64,000 nt of DNA from assembly GCA_036936605.1 (NCBI GenBank), contig JAUPFV010000005.1:122630453-122694452 (forward strand). The letters run 5' to 3'. The DNA is from Limnanthes douglasii subsp. nivea (taxonomy: Eukaryota > Streptophyta > Magnoliopsida > Brassicales > Limnanthaceae). The position numbers were made by a program, and so were the translations under genes. Below the pieces are notes generated by a model. The model saw nothing but the letters and a program-made list of their open reading frames with translations, searched no databases and had not been told where the DNA came from. How positions within the stretch are numbered: position 1 is the stretch's first letter; every line of letters begins with the position of its first letter. Shown here piece after piece: positions 1 through 10,120 of this stretch.

Positions 1-861
1 CCATAGTTTTTTTAGCTTCTCTTTCTCTGACTCGAGGTAGTAAATATAGGATACATTCTTTAGGGCAAGAATGTACCGAGGAGAAAGTGATTTAAGATTT
101 TCTTGAACCAAGGCAGCAACGTCCTCGGGGAGTGTAATGAGAGGTTTCTTCCCTCGAATCTTCTTCGGAGGAACCACGCCGTCAGCCTCGGATTCCTCTT
201 CGGCATCAGATTCAGTAGCTTCAGAATCATTTTTTTTGTTGTTGTCCTCCTCGGCGGCTTCATTAGAATGACTTCGGATTTGAGTCTCCTGTTGAGTCAC
301 AAGAATTGGTTGACTACTCTCTGGTGTAACGTCAACCACTTCTTTTGGGGGAGGAGAAGAGGTCTCTGCATCATCACCCATTGCTAGAAAGGTCGATTTT
401 TTGCGTGGTTTAACTTTAACAGCTTCGGTTTGAAGGGTAAGTGATTTGGGTTGAAATTTTCTAGTTGCTTCGAATTGTGGGATAGGCGATTTGAGTTGTG
501 GATTTTTATCAGTTGATGGTTTATCAGAAGTGGCACCCTTAGATTTTCGATGAGGTCTTAATGGTGGAGAAGTAGGTTGATTTCAAAGAGGAAAAGGTTC
601 TTGGCTAGATACTGGGTTTGAAGCTAAGGGTGAAGACGAAGTAGCAAGATTGGGATCGAAGTTACCGTATTTAAAGGTGGTAAGGGAAGAATGAGGACCG
701 TTGTAGATTAACCCAGCAGCTTTGTATTCTTTAGCTCTTTGAGAAATACAATGATAATCGTAAGCTCCAAATACTTGATTGCTAGAACCAGGGAAGAGAG
801 GTTTCTTTGCTTTTACTGGTTTTCTGGGTTTAGATTTTTTGTATTTGGGATATCTTCTCAT
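1..861 (-). pseudogene. N-terminal part of a Tat-element antisense aORF (element W, cut by window edge)
   Basis: The start codon at 861-859 opens a basic N-terminus (MRRYPKYKKSKPRK) followed by the block VFGAYDYHCISQRAKEYK, which recurs in the aORFs of elements X, E and F in this window. The frame reads to an in-frame TGA at 585-583. Beyond it, acidic low-complexity sequence continues to a block near 90-1 (RYILALKNVSYIYYLESEKE) that aligns with the element B aORF (KYLLALQKTKYAFIHTAELG). The protein function is unknown. Related antisense ORFs are known from Tat-lineage Ty3/gypsy elements. The C-terminal half lies outside the window. Orientation, opposite to an LTR and polypurine tract on the right, fits an aORF transcribed antisense to gag-pol. 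Confidence 0.75.
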
Positions 862-890
862 ACAATAGGTATTGATCTGAGAAGTTGAAC

Positions 891-1020
891 AGGATGAAGA
901 TGGCTTGAAGGTTTATGAAGAATAGGATGAAGATGGCTTGAAGGTTTATGAAGAACAGGATGAAGATGGCTTTAAGGTTGATAAAGAACAGGATGAAGAT
1001 GAAGAACAGGATGAAGATGG
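891..1020. repeat. 33-bp tandem repeat upstream of the W aORF
   Basis: The string aggatgaagatgg recurs at 891, 924, 957, 990 and 1008. The first four spacings are 33 bp and the last is 18 bp. The array lies between the aORF start and its TATA box, so it would be in the 5' untranslated leader of the antisense transcript and lengthens that leader compared with the other aORF copies. Confidence 0.85.
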
Positions 1021-1067
1021 TCTAGAAGTGATTTCTCTAAAAAGTTCTTAGTGAATGAAGAGCTGGG

Positions 1068-1075
1068 TATTTATA
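1068..1075 (-). promoter_or_regulatory. TATA box of the W antisense aORF
   Basis: The reverse complement reads TATAAATA in the context CTATAAATACC. The same string lies upstream of the aORF start in elements E and F, and a close variant lies in X and B. It is about 210 bp from the ATG here because of the intervening tandem repeat. Confidence 0.55.
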
Positions 1076-1442
1076 GTTTAAAGAAGTGACGTTGAGAATC
1101 TGAAGAGGCAAAACTAGTGAGTTGCTCTCATTGGGTGGAATGTGAAACGAAAAGGAAACGTGCAGCGTCATAGGTCTACCAATATCTATCAAGTAGGGAT
1201 CAGAAAATTCGAAGCATCAACAAAACTATGTCTTTAGTAACAATATTCGAAGTAGAGGCAAGGTTATATTTCAAGTTGGCAAGTTCGAAGTGATTGGGAA
1301 ACTTGTTTGCACTTATTAATAAATTCGAAGAGAAGTCGCAAATCATTGAGTTTAATCATAATGAAGAGGCGAAGTGAAGAAAGTTGTATTACTCGGAGTA
1401 AAGTTCGAAGAGCGAATAGTTCTTATAAATTGTTTGTATAAG

Positions 1443-1457
1443 AACTAGGGGGGCTAC
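1443..1457 (+). other. Polypurine tract of element W
   Basis: The sequence aactaggggggctac lies immediately 5' of the LTR start TGATAAGG. The same arrangement (GGGGGCTAC then TGATAAGGG) is seen for elements E and F. This marks the LTR at 1458 as a 3' LTR of a plus-strand element whose aORF is the minus-strand ORF at 1-861. Confidence 0.65.
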
Positions 1458-1752
1458 TGATAAGGAAAGATATTTTACGAGGACCTAAATGTAATTAGTA
1501 AGGACTAAATTGATAAGTTCTACAAATATAAGGTAAGATTAAGCTTTTATAAGAGATATAGGGACTAAGTTGTAAATATTCACTTATGTAACCGCTCTTG
1601 CAACTGATTCACCTGGCCTATTTATAGAAGCTGGGGAAGACGGCTACACTCATGAAATAATCAGAAGCACAATACTATTTTCACCACTAAAAACTCTCTC
1701 TGTGAAGACTTGTGTTCTTGATTCTATCGATCCAACTTTAATTCATACCAAA
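1458..1752 (+). repeat. 3' LTR of element W (end approximate)
   Basis: It starts with TGATAAGG directly after the polypurine tract. It contains plausible promoter sequence (gcctatttatagaagc near 1617) and the segment ctaaaaactctctct near 1687, which is also present in the X LTR at 9808. The right boundary is only estimated, because protease-coding sequence of another element (X) starts by about 1765. No partner LTR or TSD can be seen because the element runs off the window. Confidence 0.5.
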
Positions 1753-1764
1753 GTCAACTTATGA

Positions 1765-2279
1765 TAGAATACCAAATCCACCTCGAATTTCTCAAACAGA
1801 TAGGACAATTATAAGATTTACGGGTATAACAGCTCGTGTGATTGGGGAATTCGAGAGAGAAGTAAGCTTGGGAAAATGACCATTCGAGAATAAGGTTCGA
1901 GTTCTTTTTGTGGTGTTGGATTGCCCCATGAGTTATAATACTATTTTTGGAAGGTCATGGCTTTCTAGAATGTGCGGGGTTGTATTAATGGTTCACTAAT
2001 GTTTCAAGTATGTGGTAGGAGATCAAGTTGGGGTCGTTCGAGGCGACCAGAAGGTAGCTAAAGAATGTTATGCCATTGTACTTCGAATCCGGGTATCCAG
2101 TAGTAGGGATTTGATGCATGAATAAAGTTAGAGGGGTTGATCTCGGATTTAGAAGAAAGAGTTGACGACCCGAGGGAAACCCCAGGGTCTTTAATGGTAA
2201 GTGAAGAAATTGAGGAGTTTAACTTTTTCGGAAGGAAGAGTACTTCAAATTGGAACCTTACTAACCCCACTCTTACGTC
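1765..2279 (+). pseudogene. Protease-region fragment of plus-strand Tat element X
   Basis: In the plus direction the decayed frame aligns with the end of the gag-protease polyprotein of elements A and B: VIGEFEREV, then VLDCPMSYNTIFGRSWLSRM, then GDQVGVVRGDQKVAKECYA. The D-T-G active-site segment is already missing on the left. At the place where A and B have their conserved amber codon, X also stops (GAA TAA near 2119-2124) before a recognisable EERVDDPRETPG linker. The fragment is interrupted at 2280 by the insertion of element A and resumes with reverse transcriptase sequence at 6797. Confidence 0.75.
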
Positions 2280-2284
2280 AATAA

Positions 2285-2609
2285 TGGTGAGGATAATTAT
2301 CGCCTAGGGGTAGACTTGTAATTTTTCTGGTGTTTCGTTACCCACATTTAATGCAGGTGGTTGGGTATTTATACCCTTACATTTGGGTCCCTTATGGGCT
2401 TTCGGGTCATGTTTAATGGACCCGGGTCATGTTTAAAGACCCATGAGCTCTAAGTAGGAGAGCAAGTAGCTTAGTCAAGAAGTGTTTAGGTTTTTTAGTA
2501 CTTTTGTCATAGTTTGAACATTCCCATTAACTAAGTGTTCGAAGTGGTCTGTCCGGTCCGGAGGGCTAGGTCCGATTTGTCCTTGTCCGGTGAGTAGTAA
2601 GAATTCGGA
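2285..2609 (-). repeat. 3' LTR of element A (truncated, internally deleted)
   Basis: It matches the right LTR from TGGTGAGG onward but lacks about 80 bp after ctggtgtt, and is cut at gaattcgga. There the sequence passes directly into RNase H coding sequence (attaccaggaaataaggcc), which in element B lies about 5.8 kb away from the LTR. The junction is therefore a deletion endpoint. Confidence 0.85.
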
Positions 2610-3968
2610 GTTATTACCAGGAAATAAGGCCTCATCTTTCTTGCAGCTATTACCAGGGCCAACGCCAATTTTTCGAGTTTCAAGTAACGCTTTTTTGCAT
2701 CTATCAAACTTTTGCTAACGTAATACACCGGATGGGGATAACTATCCACTTCTCTTACCAACACAGCACTGATGGCACAACTTGAAACTGCCAAATATAC
2801 GAAGAGTGTCTCCCCGTCAACTGGTTTAAACAAAGTTTTGGGGGAGGATAGGTGCTTCTTAATCTCATTAAAAGCCTCATCGCACTGTGAGGTCCAATCG
2901 AATCCCTTTGCACCCTTCAAAGTTTGAAAGAACGGGGCACACCTGTCCGAAGACCTTGAGATAAATCTGTTTAAAGCAGCTAATCTCCCCGTTAGTCGCT
3001 GTACTTCTTTAACATTTCGAGGAAGCTCCATCTGGAATAGAGCATTAAGCTGATCTGGATCGGGCTGTATCCCATGCTCACTTATAACATAGCCTAGAAA
3101 CTTCCCGGACTGCACTCCGAACACACATTTTTCTGGGTTTAACTTTAAATTCACTTTTACCAAGTTGGCAAAAGTTTCTTGGAGGTCTGCCAAATGCAAT
3201 TGCTCATCCACACTCTTCACCATCATGTCATCGATGTATACTTCCATATTCCTTCCAATATGATCAGCAAAAGCTTTGTTGACCAATCTCTGATAAGTAG
3301 CCCCAGCATTTTTCAACCCAAATAGCATTACCTTGTAGCAATGAAGACCCCTGTCAGTGACAAACGTAGTATGATCTTGATCCTTTGGATTTACCTGGAT
3401 CGGATTGTATCCGGAGAAGTCATCCATAAAGGATAGCAGCTTGTTGCCAGAGGTGGAGTCTACTAACTGATCAATCCGGGGGACCCGGATACAAATCTTT
3501 TGGGCAAGCTCTATTGAGATCTATGAAGTCAATGCACATGCGCCACTTGCCATTTTTCTTTTTTACCAGGACCGGATTGGCAGTTCACAAAGTATATTGA
3601 GACTCCTTAATATGCCCCATCTTTGTGAGCCTGTCAACCTCTTGCACAATAACATCAGCCTTTTCTTTAGAAAATGCCCTTCTCGTTTGAACCGCTGGTG
3701 CTATGTCTTTCCGGACGGATAAGTGGTGTGATATCACATCTGCTGGTACCCCTGTAACATCAGCTTTGCACCAAGCAAAAACGTGCTGATGGTTCTTCAA
3801 AAGCTTTAACATTTCGCCTTTCAGATCGGGTGGCATTTTGGAGCCTATCTTGACACTTTTTCCTTCTTCCAGATAGTGTGTCTCCACCTCTTCGACCGGT
3901 ATTAACACTCCTGGGGCCTCTCTGGGGTCATCAATCTCACCCTCACCCCCAGAAAGCCCCTCAAACTG
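2531..3968 (-). pseudogene. Element A pol remnant: reverse transcriptase and gypsy RNase H
   Basis: Reading leftwards from the amber codon at 3971-3969, the frame encodes the linker (VEEVETHYLEEGKS), the RT N-terminus, fingers/palm with YIDDMM near 3225-3242, thumb, and the RNase H start up to ARKMRPYF. Two breaks are visible: TGA at 3587-3585 where B has Trp, and an extra C near 3484 (ggacccggat against ggaccggat in B) that shifts the frame. The last codons run through the deletion into the LTR and stop at 2533-2531, so the C-terminus is chimeric. The archaeal-type RNase H and integrase present in B are absent. Not functional as it stands. Confidence 0.9.
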
Positions 3969-6311
3969 CTATTGCTTGTTAATACGAACTGCCCCCAACG
4001 TTCGAGGAGCCAGGGTTGTAGCATAACATTCTCTTGCAACCTTTTGACTGCTCAGGACAACTCCCACCTGTCTCTGAACAGCATATTTCAAGAACTGGTG
4101 GACTGTCGAAGCCACTACATGCATCCTAGAGAGCCAAGACCTCCCTAGAATAGCATTATAGCAAGTGGGACAATCCACCACGATAAAAAGTATCCTGACC
4201 ATTTTCTTGAAAGGGCCCTTGCCCAATAGAACTTCCTCTTCGAACTCTCCGATTACATCTGCTGAGCTGCTAGTAAAGCCCACAATTGATATGTCCGAAC
4301 TCTGAATTACAGCTGGATTTTTCATTCTCTTGTATGTAGTTAAGAAAAGGATATTGGCTGAGCCCCCAGTATCCACAAGAATTCGTCTTATGTCATTGCC
4401 CCCAATAGATGCTCCTATGACAACAGCATCCTCACGAGGGCCAGCTATATCTCTTAAATCATCTTCATCAAAAACAATGAAGGGGAATGGATTTTGTGAT
4501 TGATAGGAAGTCATGCCTCCTTCTAGCTGGGTGGCTAAAGTATGAACGTGCCTCTTCCTCGAAGAAGCAGTAGGAGCTGTCATTGTATCCCCTCCGAAAA
4601 TTGTAAGTGACTCAAAAAACTTAATGAGTCCGGAGACCGTCCTAGAATATTCCTCAATTGCACCCACTCTGTTTCGAGTTGGGTCAGGATCCAAGTACTC
4701 AGATTCCACATCAAACCTCTCAATTATAACCATGGCTCCTTCCGGAGCAGCATTACTTGGGCCAACCCGGTGAGTATTGTCAGGCCTGTTACCTCCTCTT
4801 CTTTTGACATAAGCCCCCATCTTTCCCCTCTCAATCAAGTTCTGAACTTCTTGTTTCAAATCTATACAATCATCAGTGGTATGGCCAATATCATTGTGAT
4901 ATTGGCAGAAAGAGTTATTGCGATGCTCTCTAGGAGATTGCAGTGTGACCGGCCTCCTATAGTGCACTTCTTCCTTTGTTTTATCATAAATGGTGGCCAC
5001 ACTTTCTTTCAATTCTGCGAACCACTCCGGTGGGACCCATGGACCTCTCTCGTTTCTGGATTGTTGACTCTGAGCAGGAGCAGTTGGCTGAGACTGAGTT
5101 TTGGCCCTACCATGCCCCTGTCCGGTCTCATTTGCCTTGTTTCCGGACTAATTCTGATTGGGATTTGGTGCCACCGGGGTAGATCTCACCTGCCTGTGCA
5201 CCCTAGTTTTCTTCGTTTCATCGATGTTAATCTGTTTTCCAACCTGATTCAGCAACCCTCCCCATGTCATGGCCTTCTTTCTGGTGACTGAATCAGCCAA
5301 ATTGCCAGGATTCAAGCCCTGTCTCAGGGATGCTATTGCCACTTGTTCAAAGCAATCAGCCAACCCATTCTTGGTGTTTACAAAACGACTTATATACTCT
5401 TTTAAGGACTCATTTGGTTCCTGGGCACAATGGATTATTGTGTCTCCATTGCCCTTTAGCTCTTTACTCCCCACGAACTGCCTTCGAAAGGCCACCCAAA
5501 AAGTATCGAAATTCTTGACACAACCCTGTGGTAGGTTGTTATACCATTTTAGAGCACTCCCCGTAAATGATTGGGAGAATACTCTGCAAAGTATCTTATC
5601 ATCGTCGTCAAAGTTCATCATGAAGTTCTTAAATTGTTCCAAATGGTTGTCCGGATCGATACTGTCATCGTACTTTTCCATTTTAGTGCTGTCAAACCTC
5701 TTAGGGAGGTTTCCGGACAGAATTTTGGAAGATAATGGAGATTGCCTCCAATTTCTACCACGACTGAACACAGTATCCTCATTGTGAGTTGCAAAGATAC
5801 CTGGTTCATCGTGAAAAGCGAAAGGATCCATCAGCATCCGGTCCACATGCCTCCGGCTATGAGATGACCCTTTACCGATATTCCTCTTCATCTTTCCATG
5901 TCTATCCCTTTTTCTGGAATATTTTTTAATCTGTTTTTGCTTCTTTTTAATTCGACCCTCATCGCTGCTAGAGGATAAGGATTCTTCAACGCCCTCATCG
6001 TCCGAAGAGCTATCAGAAGATTCTGAGCTTGAGTCAGAGCTCTCCACTGGCTTAGACCGGTGACACTTTTTGGAGCTGGCAGGAGTCTTTTTGGTACTCA
6101 CATGAGTCTTTGAAGGCTCATGCTCCCTGGGGTTATCGGTGTGATGAGCAACTGATGCTTTGGACTTTTCTTTCATGCCCATCTTAGCCTTTTCTGCCCT
6201 CAGAGCTTCTATCTCACCCTTCAGCCTATCGCGCTCTTCGATAGTGTATTCATCGTTTTCACCCACCACTTCGAGCAGAGGTGGTGGTACTTCCGGGGCG
6301 TCCAGATTCAT
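3969..6311 (-). pseudogene. Element A gag-protease ORF, one internal amber stop
   Basis: The start is the ATG at 6311-6309, matching the equivalent ATG in B. Order: Glu/Lys-rich N-terminus; Ser/Asp-rich and Arg/Lys-rich stretch; Retrotrans_gag-type region with GSALKWYNNLPQGC near 5520-5570; a zinc-finger-like block CQYHNDIGHTTDDC near 4860-4900; then a pepsin-like protease with VDTGGSANILF near 4345-4380. A TAG at 5150-5148 interrupts the frame where B has CAG. The frame ends at TAG 3971-3969, in the context CAA TAG CAG TTT that B shares. Gag forms the particle that packages element RNA; the protease would cut the polyprotein. Confidence 0.9.
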
Positions 6312-6359
6312 TCGGACTTACTTTTCTTGCTGGCTTTGAATGCTTGATTCAGGCACCTT

Positions 6360-6383
6360 CTCCTCCCACTGTGGTCGCCAATT
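6360..6383 (-). other. Primer-binding-site region of element A
   Basis: On the minus strand the LTR end CTCACCA is followed by AATTGGCGACCACAGTGGGA, the place where a tRNA 3' end primes minus-strand DNA. The matching site in B differs at two positions. I could not assign the tRNA from memory. Confidence 0.5.
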
Positions 6384-6791
6384 TGGTGAGGATAATTATC
6401 GCCTATGGGTAGACTTGTAATTTTTCTGGTGTTTAGTGAAAGTATGTGGGTATTTAATATTTAGAGTAGAGTTTAGAGGGAGAATTAAGCAGTGTGGTTG
6501 TATTTAATTTTCGTTACCCACATTTAATGCAGGTGGTTGGGTATTTATACCCTTACATTTGGGCCTTTATGGGCTTTTGGGTCATGTTTAATGGACTCGG
6601 GTCATGTTTAAAGACCCATGAGCTCTAAGTAGGAGAGCAAGTAGCTTAGTCAAGAAGTGTTTAGGTTTTTTAGTACTTTTGTCCTAGTTTGAACAGTCCC
6701 ATTAACTAAGTGTTCGAAGTGGTATGTCTGGTCCGGAGGGCTAGGTCCGATCTGTCCCTGTCCGGTGAGTAGTCAGAATTCAGACTCATCA
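6384..6791 (-). repeat. 5' LTR of element A (408 bp)
   Basis: Bounded by TGGTGAGG and TCATCA on the plus strand, that is TGATGA...TCACCA in the element's sense, followed on the right by the TSD AATAA. It carries GTCCGG-rich sequence at the U3 end, like the LTRs of element B. Confidence 0.9.
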
Positions 6792-6796
6792 AATAA

Positions 6797-8038
6797 ATGC
6801 TAGAGTTTTTATCTGTTAATTTGGATATTTTCGCTTGGAAAACAGAGGATGTAATAGGAGTACCAATCGAGGTGATTCGTAATTCAGGATCAGACACATA
6901 AGGGAGTCGCAATATCCTTTGTGGACGGCAAATCCGGTAGTGGTAAAAAAGAAGAATGGGAAATGGAGAATGTGTGTGGACTTTACAGACTTGAATCGAG
7001 CTTGTTCTAAAGATCCATTTCCAGTTCCTCGAATAGATCAGCTGATTGATTCTACTTCAGGAAATAAAATACTAACATTTATGGACGCTTTTGTAGGACA
7101 CAATCAGATTCAAATGGATCCAAAAGATCAAGAATGTACGACCTTCATAAATGATAGAGAATTGCATTGCTATAGGGTTATGCCCTTTGGATTGAAAAAT
7201 GTTGGAGCCACTTATCAAAGATTGATGAATAAAGCTTTTGCCACTCAAATCGGAAAAAATATGGAAGTATATATAGACGATATGGTGGTAAAGAGTTTAA
7301 AGGATGATGTGCATCTTGATGATTTAGAGTAAGCGTTTTTGAATTTAAGGGCAATCAAGTTAAAGCTGAATCCTAAAAAATGTACCTTTGGAGTTCGGTC
7401 AGGGAAGTTTTGGGGTTATGTCATCAGTGAAAAAGGAATAGAAGCTGACCCAGAACAGTTGAAAGCCCTGATAAAAATGAATTCACCTCGGTCTATTAAA
7501 GAAGTACAAATTCTGACAGGAAGGTTAGCAGCACGTAAACGATTTATTTCTAGATTTTCTGACAAAGGCTTCCATTTCTTTTAAGTTTTACGAGGACCAA
7601 GAAGATTTAAATGGACATCAGAATGTGAGGCAGCATTCACAAATAAAGTCAAAACCTCGAAATGAGGAGAAATTCTTTTTGTACATTGTGGTATCGGATT
7701 TTGCACTAAGCGCAATGTTGATCAGTGAAGATTCAGATATTACGAAGCCAATATACTACATCAGTAAAATTTTAGGGGCAACAGAAAAGAGGTATTGGAA
7801 GTTGGAAAAGTTGGCATTAGCATTGGTGATTGCTACTAGGAAAATGCGCCCCTATTTTCAAGCTCACACTATTGAAGTCCAAACTTCATTCCCTTTTAAA
7901 AATGTTTTACAACCTGACATTTCGAGGAGAATGACCAAGTGGTCAGTGGAGTTGAGGGATAATGGAAAAATTATTTTACAAGGAATTCTTTTGTTTCTGA
8001 AGTTTATCCGCCTCCAGAAGATCAACTATGATTTTTAA
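6797..8038 (+). pseudogene. Reverse transcriptase / RNase H fragment of element X
   Basis: The coding trace resumes after the element A insertion with FAWKTEDVIGVPIEVI, equivalent to FAWCKADVTGVPADVI in A. After a deletion it reads LWTANPVVVKKKNGKWRMC, VDFTDLNRACSKDPF, the RT active-site block YIDDMVVKS at 7270-7296, and RNase H up to KLEKLALALVIATRKMRPYF near 7855. Breaks include TAA at 7330-7332 and frameshifts near 7580-7640. Similarity stops near 7990, so the archaeal-type RNase H and integrase are missing. Confidence 0.88.
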
Positions 8039-8039
8039 A

Positions 8040-9237
8040 TCATCGACTAAAGTAAGGTAGTATAAGAGGAGCTTCAAATCTTTTGATAACTTGGTCAAAT
8101 CGATGAAGTCTTTCACACTGATAGGAATCTTGGACAATCGAGATGCCATTATCACATACATAAGAGTGAACCATTGATTCAGTGTCACTTGAGTAAGGCA
8201 TAGGTTGAGAAGTTCGAAGTACTCCCCAATCATAGGATCCAGTGAGAACCAAAGACCCTTGTTGATGATTTTGGGGTAGACCACCAATTCATCATCTTTG
8301 CAGTCTAAGGGAGTCTATCTTTTTTGAGGCAGTCGAACAATGATGTTCTCTCCCATTCCTCACTGGTTCTTTAAGTACGATGCTTGACTTTCTTGGTAAT
8401 ATATATAACCTTTTTCAGTTCGATAATATAGTCAACATCGAGACCTCTCAAATTTCTACCAATGGAAGCCATCTCCTCATCGGAAATAAAGCCCAGTTCT
8501 TTCTTTTTTTGAGCCTTGCAGATTTTATTTTCTGTAGCAGCCTCTGAGTCCCATTCGTCGGATTCAACTTCATTATTAGATCTAGTAGCCTTGGAATCAA
8601 CTTTATCAGCTTCAGATTCTCCACCTCTTGTTCGGGGAGGATTTTGTTGAGGCAACGGAATTTCGGCTTCCGATGAGGGATCTTTTGTTTAAGGAGGAGT
8701 TTGGGTGGATTTTGTTGAGATACTGGGATTTTTTCAGTTATCTATCTCCGAGAGGAGACTGAGTAGTTAGATTTGATGAGGTAGGAATTAGAATAACATC
8801 TGAATCATCTCACATAGTTATAGAAGTTTTTTTCTTTTTAGTTGGTGGAGGATGAGTCGAGGAGGGAGTATTTGAGATTTGTTTTGAAGAAGATTCGTTT
8901 GGTTCTTCACAAATTAGAAGAGAAACTTTGATTTGAGAAGAAGAGGCTCGAGGTATTTTAGGCGTTTGAACTTTAGAAGAAGGGCGCTCTTCGGTTATAT
9001 GAGAAGGTGAAAAAGCAGGTATTTTAATTGGATCGAAATTACCGTAATAAGTGGTTTTGGTGGTTGTTCCAACATGAACGATGTTGATTAATCCGGCAGC
9101 CTTATACTCCTCTACTCTCTCAGTGATGCAAAAGTAGTCGTATGATCCGAAGACTAGATTGATGTTAGGCTTTGGAGATTTGGGTTTTTTGGGTATGTTA
9201 GCCTTGGATCTTTTGGTTTTTGGATTTGTTTCTCATA
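8040..9237 (-). pseudogene. Antisense aORF of element X, decayed
   Basis: On the minus strand, read from about 9237, an ATG (one base out of frame with what follows) precedes a basic segment and the block VFGSYDYFCITERVEEYK near 9110-9165, shared with W, E and F. After acidic low-complexity sequence, the central domain appears at 8050-8290 (GLWFSLDPMIGEYFELLNLC and LMYVIMASRLSKIPI). It aligns with GLRFPLDPEIVRYFHLVKLC and LMSCIMASRLSGIPL in the element B aORF. I associate this domain with the Pfam 'putative gypsy type transposon' family (Transposase_28); that is from memory. Several stops and frameshifts; not functional. Its biochemical role is unknown. Confidence 0.8.
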
Positions 9238-9240
9238 AAC

Positions 9241-9807
9241 TGGATGCAGATTGACAGGAGAATATGAGTTTTGATCGGAAAGTTTGAGTTTTCTGATAAA
9301 GACGCTGAGAAGGCTGAAAAACACGATGAAGGTAGTGAAAGGTTTAAGTTTTCTCTCAAGGGATTTGTATTGTGAAAATGAAAAATGAGGCCACTGATGA
9401 ATTTATAGAAAGATAAGAAGACGTATAGAAGTGGAACTGACTCTATGATGATAGAGCAGAATACAAAACGGTGAAGAATTTATGAATTCGATAGCTGTCA
9501 GACTAGCTAGCTAGCTATGGATCTAGTACCCAGACAATCATGATGAATCTAAATGGTTACATTTGTATATACTTTTGATGAAGTTCAAATCTTATCATTC
9601 TCCAGTTTGAATTCGATGACTATGTTTTGAAACTGCTTCCATAATAATTCGAGGATGGTGTTTGACTTCGAATCTTCATCTTCTATTGAGTTGTGGACTT
9701 TGAGTTTTATATGAAGTGTTTGACTCACAACAACTGATACGGCCTATTTAACGATTCGAATACATTTAGTTCTCATTCATTAACTGACATGAGAACTATG
9801 AGGGTAC
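9241..9807. promoter_or_regulatory. Upstream region of the X aORF, with TATA box at 9400-9407
   Basis: No gene. The minus strand reads TATAAATT at 9407-9400, about 165 bp before the aORF start, matching the TATA position in the other aORF copies. The remainder up to the polypurine-like gagaactatgagggtac at 9791-9807 is AT-rich with no visible coding potential. Confidence 0.5.
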
Positions 9808-10120
9808 TGATATGGAAGTATGAATTTAAGGACTAAAATGTAAATAATGTAAGTTTAGGAGAACAATTATAACTATGTAATATTATTGAGGACTAAGGGT
9901 AATTTACCCTCTTTTGTGTAATCGTTTTCAGTTTAAAGCTAAGTCTTAGCGCCTCTATATAAAGGGCAAGGTTGAACTAATAAAGGGGTTAAACACTTTT
10001 TGATCTTACTCAATTGTGCTCTGACTTTCTCTCTAAAAACTCTCTCTTTATTTCTCTCTCTAGATTTCGCATATTATTTTTTTCTAAGAGAACATTCTTA
10101 ATAACTGAACTCACCAACAT
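9808..10120 (+). repeat. 3' LTR of element X (end approximate)
   Basis: Starts TGATATGG after a polypurine-like tract. It contains a TATA box (TATATAAAGGG near 9956-9966) and a CT-rich stretch with ctctctaaaaactctctct near 10030, like the W LTR. The right end was estimated near 10120. No 5' LTR or TSD was found for X, which has lost its gag half. Confidence 0.55.

Larger units (their letters stand above)
2285..6791 (-). mobile_element. Element A: internally deleted Tat-lineage Ty3/gypsy retrotransposon nested in X
   Basis: The right LTR (6384-6791) starts TGGTGAGG and ends TCATCA on the plus strand. The left LTR (2285-2609) starts at the same TGGTGAGG. The 5-bp TSD AATAA is perfect (2280-2284 and 6792-6796), so both outer ends are original. 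Reading on the minus strand the order is 5' LTR, gag, protease, RT, gypsy-type RNase H. The archaeal-type RNase H, integrase, aORF and inner end of the 3' LTR are gone. Compared with its relative B, several kilobases are missing. The element would need proteins supplied by others to move. Confidence 0.92.

Noticed and set aside
4770..5787. Plus-strand open frames of up to 173 codons over element A gag
   Set aside because: They are shadows of the minus-strand gag-protease frame, which has clear domain matches; the plus-strand products match nothing and have parallel shadows in element B.
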